DNA from: Paracoccaceae bacterium
GTDB taxonomy: Bacteria; Pseudomonadota; Alphaproteobacteria; Rhodobacterales; Rhodobacteraceae
DNA: 59,011 nucleotides
Assembly (NCBI GenBank): GCA_026989055.1
Contig: JALSKC010000055.1
Location: 1 to 59,011, forward strand
Reading direction: 5' to 3'
A program made the translations under genes and the position numbers. The first letter of the stretch is position 1, and the number at the start of each line of letters is the position of its first letter. The notes under the pieces are model-generated. The model saw nothing but the letters and a program-made list of their open reading frames with translations. It did not search any database and was not told the DNA's origin. Positions 53,600-59,011 of the stretch are shown here, piece by piece.

Positions 53600-55795
53600 A
53601 TGCGGAAAGCACAGACGACCGCCGTTCCACTGCACCGGGAGCTGCTTCTGGTCGGCGGCGGGCATACCCATGCGCTGGTGCTGCGGATGTGGGCGATCGA
53701 TCCGCTGCCCGGAGTCCGGGTGAGCGTGATCAATCCGCAGCCCACGGCCCCCTATTCGGGCATGCTGCCCGGCTTCGTCGCCGGGCACTACCGGCGCGAG
53801 GAACTCGACATCGACCTGGTGCGCCTGGCCCGGGCCGCCGACGCCCGGATCGTCATCGGCCGGGCCGTGGGGATCGATCCGCAAGCGCGGCGGGTGCAGC
53901 TCGAGGACGGGCGCGAACTGCCCTATGACGTGGTCTCGATCGATATCGGGATCACCTCGGAGATGGAAAGCCTGAAAGGCTTTGCCGAGCATGCGGTCCC
54001 GGCCAAGCCGCTGGAGCGTTTCGCCCGGGAATGGGACGGCTTTCGCGACCGGGCCGGCCGGGAACGCACCCCGGCGCGGGCCGCGGTGATCGGCGGCGGC
54101 CTCGCCGGGGTGGAGCTGGCCCTGGCCATGGCCCACGCCCTGGGCGCGCCTGAAGGCAGGATCAGCCTGATCGAGCGGGCGGACATCCTGCCGGAACTGC
54201 GACCCAGGGTGCGGAACTTCCTGCGCCGGGCCCTGGCCGACAAGGGCGTAGAGCTGATCGAGCGCGACCCCCCGAGCGCGGTGACAGCCGAGGGAATCAG
54301 GCTTGCTTCGGGGCGTTTCGTCGAATCCCGCTTCACCGTGGGCGCCGCCGGGGCATGGGCGCAGCCCTGGCTGCGCGACAGCGGGCTGACGCTCGATGCG
54401 GGCGGTTTCATCGCCGTCGATGCCCGTCTGCGTGCCCTCGGCCGGGCCGATGTATTCGCCGCCGGCGACTGCGCCCACATGAGCCACGCGCCCCGCCCCA
54501 AGGCCGGCGTCTATGCGGTGCGCCAGGCCCCGGTGCTGCTGCACAACCTGCGCGCGGCCCTGGCCGGCGGCCGGATGCGCAGCTTCCGGCCCCAGCGCGA
54601 CTATCTCAAGCTGGTCTCGCTCGGCACGCGCACCGCCCTGGCCGACAAGTGGGGGCTGCTCTGGCACGGACGGGCGGCGTGGCGGCTGAAGGACCGGATC
54701 GACCGCCGCTTCATGGCCCGGTTCCACGACCTGCCGCCGATGCATCCCGCGCCAGCCGCGCGCGTGGCCCTGCCGGACCCGGGAGAGGAGCGGGACGCCG
54801 ACAGGCCGCTCTGCGGCGGCTGCGGCGCCAAGGTGAGCGGCACGGCGCTGGCTGCCAGCCTGGCAGGCCTGCCGCGCCCGGCGCGGGAAGACGTGCTGTC
54901 CGGCCCGGGCGACGATGCCGCCGTGCTGCGCGGCCCCGGGGGCGCCCGGCAGGTGATCTCGACCGATCACCTGCGCGGCTTCATCGGCGACGAGGCGCTG
55001 ATGGCCCGGATCGCCGCCGTTCACGCCCTGGGCGACATCTGGGCAATGGGTGCCCGGCCGCAGGCAGCGCTGGCCAGCATCACCCTGCCCCGCATGTCGG
55101 CACGGCTCCAGCGCCGCTGGCTGGAAGCGATCATGCAGGCCGCCGGCGAGGTCCTTGCCGCCGCAGGCGCCGCGATCGTGGGCGGGCACAGCGCGCAGGG
55201 GGCAGAGCTTGCGATCGGCTTCACCGTGACCGGGCTGTGCGACGGCACCCCGATCGGCAAGCGCGGCGCCCGCCCCGGCGATCTGCTGATCCTGACCCGG
55301 CCGCTTGGCAGCGGCACGATCATGGCCGCCGACATGGCGCTGGAAGCCCGCGGCGCATGGGTGCTGGAGGCACTCGAGACAATGGCCCGCCCGCAGCAGG
55401 ACGCCGCCCGGCTGCTGCGCCCCCTCGCCCGGGCGATGACCGATGTCACCGGCTTCGGGCTGGCCGGGCACGCGCGCGAGATCGCTTCCGCCTCGGGGGT
55501 GGAGATCACCATCGAGGCGGATGCGCTGCGCTTCCTTCCCGGTGCGCTGGAACTTGCCGGGCAGGGAGTGCGTTCGAGCCTCTTTGCCGACAACCGCGCG
55601 CTGGTGCCGGAAATCGACCCCGGGAACGACCCGCACGCGCAGCTCCTGTTCGATCCGCAGACGGCCGGCGGGCTGCTGGCCGCGGTCCCGGCGGCGGCCT
55701 GCGAGGAGCTGCTCCGCCGGATCGGCGCGCTGGGGCATCCGGCACATGTCGTCGGGCGCTGCGCGAAAGGGCCGCCCCGGCTGCGCCTGGCCTGA
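53600..55795 (+). CDS. selD: Fused NADH-dehydrogenase-like flavoprotein and selenide water dikinase
   Basis: Makes selenophosphate, and the extra domain probably supplies reductant. The 731 residues have a pyridine-nucleotide oxidoreductase (1 to about 385) with GGGHTHALVLRMW, NPQPTAPYSGMLPGFVAGHY, GGGLAGVELALAMAHALG, and VFAAGDCAHM. The SelD domain (about 400-731) has the LCGGCGAKV catalytic stretch (Cys408, Lys411), GPGDDAAVLR, STDHLRGFIGDEALMARIAAVHALGDIWAMGA, and FGLAGHAREIA. E. coli Cys19 is Ala here while Cys17 and Lys20 are kept. The start at 53600 has GAAAGGAGA just upstream. A 5 kb reading from 50768 is a random open frame. Confidence 0.94.
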   Translation: MRKAQTTAVPLHRELLLVGGGHTHALVLRMWAIDPLPGVRVSVINPQPTAPYSGMLPGFVAGHYRREELDIDLVRLARAADARIVIGRAVGIDPQARRVQLEDGRELPYDVVSIDIGITSEMESLKGFAEHAVPAKPLERFAREWDGFRDRAGRERTPARAAVIGGGLAGVELALAMAHALGAPEGRISLIERADILPELRPRVRNFLRRALADKGVELIERDPPSAVTAEGIRLASGRFVESRFTVGAAGAWAQPWLRDSGLTLDAGGFIAVDARLRALGRADVFAAGDCAHMSHAPRPKAGVYAVRQAPVLLHNLRAALAGGRMRSFRPQRDYLKLVSLGTRTALADKWGLLWHGRAAWRLKDRIDRRFMARFHDLPPMHPAPAARVALPDPGEERDADRPLCGGCGAKVSGTALAASLAGLPRPAREDVLSGPGDDAAVLRGPGGARQVISTDHLRGFIGDEALMARIAAVHALGDIWAMGARPQAALASITLPRMSARLQRRWLEAIMQAAGEVLAAAGAAIVGGHSAQGAELAIGFTVTGLCDGTPIGKRGARPGDLLILTRPLGSGTIMAADMALEARGAWVLEALETMARPQQDAARLLRPLARAMTDVTGFGLAGHAREIASASGVEITIEADALRFLPGALELAGQGVRSSLFADNRALVPEIDPGNDPHAQLLFDPQTAGGLLAAVPAAACEELLRRIGALGHPAHVVGRCAKGPPRLRLA

Positions 55796-55860
55796 ATCGC
55801 CGCGCGCGGCTCCCGGCACCCGCTCCTCCCGGCACCCGCGGCCCGTGCCCCGGCCCGCCC

Positions 55861-56931
55861 TCAGCCCGTTGCCGCCCCGCTGTCGGTGGCGCAAAGCGCG
55901 GCGATCCTCCCGGCCAGCGCCTCCAGCCCGCGCGGCGACAGCTCATCGGCGCGCACCGTCCCGAGAAGGCGGTGCCGATGGCGGGCGCGCATGCGGGCAT
56001 AGGCCGGATCGTAATGGAACTCGATCAGTTCGCGCGCCAGCTCCTGCAGCGCCCCCTCCCGCGCCATCCGCAGCCAGCGCGCCACCCGCGCGCGCCCCTG
56101 GAGCGGCACCAGCGCCGTCAGGCTCGCCTCCAGCCGCTCCGGCCGGGCGGCGATGTCGGCGTAGGCCCGGCGCAGATAGGCCGCCCGCGCCGCCAGCGGC
56201 GCCGCTATCCGCAGCCGGGGCGCCCGCTTCATCGCCTCCCAGACCGACGGCGGCACCAGCAGCTTTCCGATCCTGCTCGATTCGGCCTCCACCAGCACCG
56301 GGCGGCCCGGATCCAGCGCCGCGAAGCGCGCCGCCAGAAGACCCTCGAAACGCTTCTGCGAGGGCTGCGGGCGCGCGAGCGCGCCGAAGAGCGAGCCGCG
56401 ATGCGCCGCCAGCCCTTCGAGGTCAACCACCTGCAGCCCGCGCGCCGCCAGCAGCTGCAAAAGCTCGGTCTTGGCGGTGCCGGTGTTGCCGTCGAGCACG
56501 ATCAGCCGGTGCGCCAGCGGCGTGTCATGCATGGCCGCAACCACCAGCCGGCGCCAGCTGCGGTATCCGCCCGCGATCGTCTCGGCCCGCCAGCCCACCT
56601 GTTTCAGGATCGTCGCAAAGGCCCCCGAACGCTGGCCGCCGCGCCAGCAATAGACCAGCGGCCGCCAGCCGCCGTCATGGCCGGCCAGAGGCCCCTCGAG
56701 ATGCGCCGCCACGTTGCGCGCCACCAGCGCCGCGCCGATCTTCTTCGCCGCGAAGGCGCTCTGCCGCTTGTAGATGGTGCCCACCCGGGCGCGCTCGGCG
56801 TCGGAGAGCACCGGCAGGTTGATGGCGCCGGGGATGTGATCCTCGGCATATTCCGCGGGGCTGCGCGCATCGATCAGCGCATCGAATCCGTGCGCGAGAA
56901 TCGCATCCAGACTGTCGAAGGCCAGTGCCAT
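55861..56931 (-). CDS. mnmH: tRNA 2-selenouridine synthase
   Basis: Replaces sulfur by selenium at the wobble uridine of Lys/Glu/Gln tRNAs using selenophosphate. The 356 residues have an N-terminal rhodanese domain with IDARSPAEYAEDHIPGAINLPV and the active loop YCWRGGQRS (Cys95), then a P-loop domain with DGNTGTAKTELLQ (about 147-159). It is convergent with selD, 65 bases apart, giving a two-gene selenouridine module. Confidence 0.93.
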   Translation of the reverse strand: MALAFDSLDAILAHGFDALIDARSPAEYAEDHIPGAINLPVLSDAERARVGTIYKRQSAFAAKKIGAALVARNVAAHLEGPLAGHDGGWRPLVYCWRGGQRSGAFATILKQVGWRAETIAGGYRSWRRLVVAAMHDTPLAHRLIVLDGNTGTAKTELLQLLAARGLQVVDLEGLAAHRGSLFGALARPQPSQKRFEGLLAARFAALDPGRPVLVEAESSRIGKLLVPPSVWEAMKRAPRLRIAAPLAARAAYLRRAYADIAARPERLEASLTALVPLQGRARVARWLRMAREGALQELARELIEFHYDPAYARMRARHRHRLLGTVRADELSPRGLEALAGRIAALCATDSGAATG

Positions 56932-56983
56932 GCGCGCTGACTACCCCCCCGGCGGCCAAAGGTCCATCGCCCGCCGCGCCGGC

Positions 56984-58795
56984 CTAGGACGCCAGAATCA
57001 CCTCGAGCGGGTCGTGCTCGGCCACGAAATGCCCCGGTTCGACCTCCAGCAGCTTCGGCACGTAACTGCGCTCGCCGGCCTTCAGCTTCGAAGGCAGGAA
57101 GCGCAGCGCGGCGCCCAAATCAAGCGGCGAGGGCAGCTCTCCGGGCAGCTTGATCCGGCTGCGGCCGCGCTCGATTCGCGGGTCCGGGATCGGCACCGCC
57201 GAGATCAGCGATCTCGTGTAGGGGTGGCGCGGGGCCTCGTAGATGGTGTCGCGGTCGGCCAGTTCCACCGCGCGCCCCAGATAGAGCACCAGGATGCGGT
57301 GTGAAATTTCCCGCACCACCGCCAGGTCGTGGCTGATGAAGATCATCGAAAGACCGAAATCGGCCTGAAGCTCCTTCAGCAGGTCGATCACCTGGGCCTG
57401 GATCGACACATCCAGCGCCGAGACCGCCTCGTCGCAGATCACCAGCCGGGGGCGGTTGATCATGGCGCGGGCGATGCCCACGCGCTGGTTCTGACCGCCC
57501 GAAAGCTCGTGCGGGTAGCGGTTGATGAGCCGCGCCTCCAGCCCCACCCTCTCCATCATTTCCGCCACCTTCAGCTTGCGCTGACGGCCGGTCAGGCCGG
57601 GCTGGAAGCTCTTCAGCGGCTCGGCGATCGACTGGGCGATCGTCATCCGCGGGTCGAGCGAGGCCAGCGGATCCTGGAACACGATCTGCATCTCCTTGCG
57701 GAACGGGATCATCGCCTTGTGCCTCAGCTTCCCGATCGGCCGGCCCAGCCACGAGACGGAACCGAAGCTGGGCGGGATCAGCTGCAGTATCGCGCGCGCC
57801 AGGGTGGACTTTCCGCAGCCCGATTCGCCGACGATGCCCAGGGTTTCGCCGGCGCGCAGATCGAAACTGACCCCATCGACCGCCTTGAGCGGCACCTTGC
57901 GACCGAACAGCCCCTTGTCGATGCGCACCGGGAAATGCACCCTCACATCCTCGACCTTCAGCACGGTTTCGGCCTTCGGATCCACGGGGCGGATCGGCCT
58001 GCCCCCGTCGGGCCTGTCGATGCGCGGCATCGCATCGAGCAGCATCTTCGTGTAGTCGTGGCGCGGCGCGTGGAAGATCTGCTCGGCGGAGCCGCTCTCG
58101 ACGAATTCGCCCAGGCGCATCACCTCGATCCGGTCGCACATGCGCGCCACCACCCCCATGTCATGGGTGATGAGCGCGATCGCCGTGCCTTCCTCTTTCT
58201 GGAGCTTCACCATCAGGTCGAGGATCTCGGCCTGCACGGTGACATCGAGCGCGGTGGTGGGCTCGTCGGCGATCAGCAGGCGCGGGCCGCACAGCATCGC
58301 CATGGCGATCATCACCCGCTGGCGCATGCCGCCCGAAAGCTCGTGCGGGAACTGGCGCATCCGGCGCGCCGCCTCGGGGATCTGCACCCGCTCCAGCCAG
58401 TGCAGGCACTGCCTGCGGGCCTCGCCGTCAGCCATCCCCCTGTGCATCCTCAGCACCTCGGCCATCTGCTCGCCGATGCGCAGATGCGGGGTCAGCGCGG
58501 TCAGCGGATCCTGGAAGATCATGGTGATCTGATCGCCGCGGATGCGGTTGCGCTCGGCCGCAGAGAGGCCCAGCAGATCGTGGCCGTCGAACTCCACCCT
58601 GCCGCTGGCGCGGCCGTTTTCGGCCAGAAGCCCCATCGCGGCCATGAAGGTCTGGCTCTTGCCGGAACCCGATTCGCCGACGATGCCGAGGCATTCGCCG
58701 GGGGCGATCTCGAAGCTGACGTTCTTCACCGCCTCCACCCGCCCGTCGGGGGTGTCGAAGGTGACCGAGAGGTTTTCCACCTTCAGCAGCGCCAT
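56984..58795 (-). CDS. Oligopeptide ABC transporter ATPase, fused DppD/OppD-OppF
   Basis: Two ATPase halves in one 603-residue chain, as in GsiA-type transporters. The first half has [29 protein letters not shown], and [14 protein letters not shown]. The second half (about 310-603) has [45 protein letters not shown]. Each half ends with the OppD/F C-terminal motif ([24 protein letters not shown]). The start at 58795 lies one base after the permease stop. The Met at 58822 lies inside the permease gene. In the first Walker A, Gln stands after GKS where Thr is more common. Confidence 0.93.
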   Translation of the reverse strand: MALLKVENLSVTFDTPDGRVEAVKNVSFEIAPGECLGIVGESGSGKSQTFMAAMGLLAENGRASGRVEFDGHDLLGLSAAERNRIRGDQITMIFQDPLTALTPHLRIGEQMAEVLRMHRGMADGEARRQCLHWLERVQIPEAARRMRQFPHELSGGMRQRVMIAMAMLCGPRLLIADEPTTALDVTVQAEILDLMVKLQKEEGTAIALITHDMGVVARMCDRIEVMRLGEFVESGSAEQIFHAPRHDYTKMLLDAMPRIDRPDGGRPIRPVDPKAETVLKVEDVRVHFPVRIDKGLFGRKVPLKAVDGVSFDLRAGETLGIVGESGCGKSTLARAILQLIPPSFGSVSWLGRPIGKLRHKAMIPFRKEMQIVFQDPLASLDPRMTIAQSIAEPLKSFQPGLTGRQRKLKVAEMMERVGLEARLINRYPHELSGGQNQRVGIARAMINRPRLVICDEAVSALDVSIQAQVIDLLKELQADFGLSMIFISHDLAVVREISHRILVLYLGRAVELADRDTIYEAPRHPYTRSLISAVPIPDPRIERGRSRIKLPGELPSPLDLGAALRFLPSKLKAGERSYVPKLLEVEPGHFVAEHDPLEVILAS

Positions 58796-58796
58796 C

Positions 58797-59011
58797 TCAG
58801 CGGTCCTTCGGATCGAGCGCATCGCGCAGCCCGTCGCCGATGAAATACAGGCTGATGATGATGGTCAGGAAGAAACCCAGCGGAATGCCCAGCTGCCACA
58901 GGGTGCCGCGCAGGATGGTGCCCGCGCCCTCGTTGATCAGCGCCCCGAGCGAGGTGTTGGGCTCCTGCACCCCCAGCCCGAGGAAGGAGATGAAGCTTTC
59001 GGCCATGATCA
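58797..59011 (-). CDS. Oligopeptide ABC permease, OppC/DppC type (partial)
   Basis: C-terminal 70 residues of the second permease, running off the window's right edge. [27 protein letters not shown] is the conserved OppC/DppC motif, then a last helix ([29 protein letters not shown]). The gene and the rest of the operon continue upstream of this strand beyond the window. Confidence 0.93.
   Translation of the reverse strand, partial: IMAESFISFLGLGVQEPNTSLGALINEGAGTILRGTLWQLGIPLGFFLTIIISLYFIGDGLRDALDPKDR

Noticed and set aside
50768-55795. A second continuous open frame of about 1,675 codons on the plus strand
   Set aside because: It passes out of frame through soxT and antisense through the glycerate kinase. 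Only the part from 53600 matches selD.
53600-55795. Selenocysteine insertion or a UGA-encoded Sec in SelD
   Set aside because: The catalytic position is a TGC cysteine codon and no in-frame TGA or selenocysteine gene is present in the window.

Overview
The window is a GC-rich chromosomal segment from an alphaproteobacterium, most likely a member of the Rhodobacterales (Paracoccus/Rhodovulum/Thioclava-like). The reasons are the rpiA-gor-hflK-hflC order, a DUF2842 protein next to purA, the Paracoccus-type sox gene order, and very high GC with GC-rich third codon positions. No rRNA, tRNA, CRISPR array, prophage or intact insertion sequence was seen. The species cannot be named from the sequence alone.

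Layout. 1-60: tail of a gene that resembles the HerA-like DUF853 family. 223-8726 (minus): a polyol/triose uptake and phosphorylation locus with a LacI-type regulator, periplasmic binding protein, two permeases, a 62-residue membrane protein, two MalK-like ATPases and a fused ATP-dependent dihydroxyacetone kinase. 8996-13288 (minus): rpiA-gor-hflK-hflC. 13542-20195: sdaA, thiamine pyrophosphokinase, a 731-residue protein of unknown function with 17 perfect copies of a hexamer, DUF2842-purA, secG. 20479-22657: pyrG and a TerB-like protein. 22833-27521 (plus): a polar amino acid ABC transporter followed by a DegT-family aminotransferase. 27554-34089: TauE/SafE permease, dusA, a zeta-class glutathione transferase, an SDR dehydrogenase and an IorAB-type molybdenum hydroxylase.

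34249-51845 is a sulfur-oxidation island. It has a complete set of periplasmic thiosulfate-oxidising proteins in the order soxV-W-X-Y-Z-A-B-C-D-E-F on the minus strand, with soxS-soxR-soxT divergent on the plus strand. Next to it lies a second module: a Crp/Fnr regulator, a persulfide-dioxygenase-like metallohydrolase, a separate DUF442 sulfurtransferase-like protein, a SulP anion transporter and an ExoD protein. SoxT would import thiosulfate or a sulfane. SoxXA and SoxB load and hydrolyse thiosulfate on SoxYZ, and SoxCD oxidises the bound sulfane. SoxV, SoxW and SoxS handle thiol reduction. SoxR carries the two cysteines expected of a persulfide sensor and is the likely repressor. An ATTC-N8-GAAT site sits in front of soxX, and a GTGA/TCAC dyad at about -41 precedes the dioxygenase operon.

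52013-56931: glycerate 2-kinase, a fusion of an NADH-dehydrogenase-like flavoprotein with selenophosphate synthetase, and the convergent tRNA 2-selenouridine synthase. Together the last two form a selenouridine pathway, with no selenocysteine genes in view. 56984-59011: the end of an oligopeptide ABC transporter operon (fused OppDF and a partial OppC-type permease).

The points most worth a second look are: a SoxD that ends before its usual second haem domain and begins with a long Arg/Trp-Gly-Arg repeat; twin overlapping hairpins between soxB and soxC; a 100-bp element with perfect 20-bp inverted ends and internal tandem 18-mers in the selD leader; a matching DNA-binding helix and dyad for the Crp/Fnr protein; and a LacI-type operator pair.
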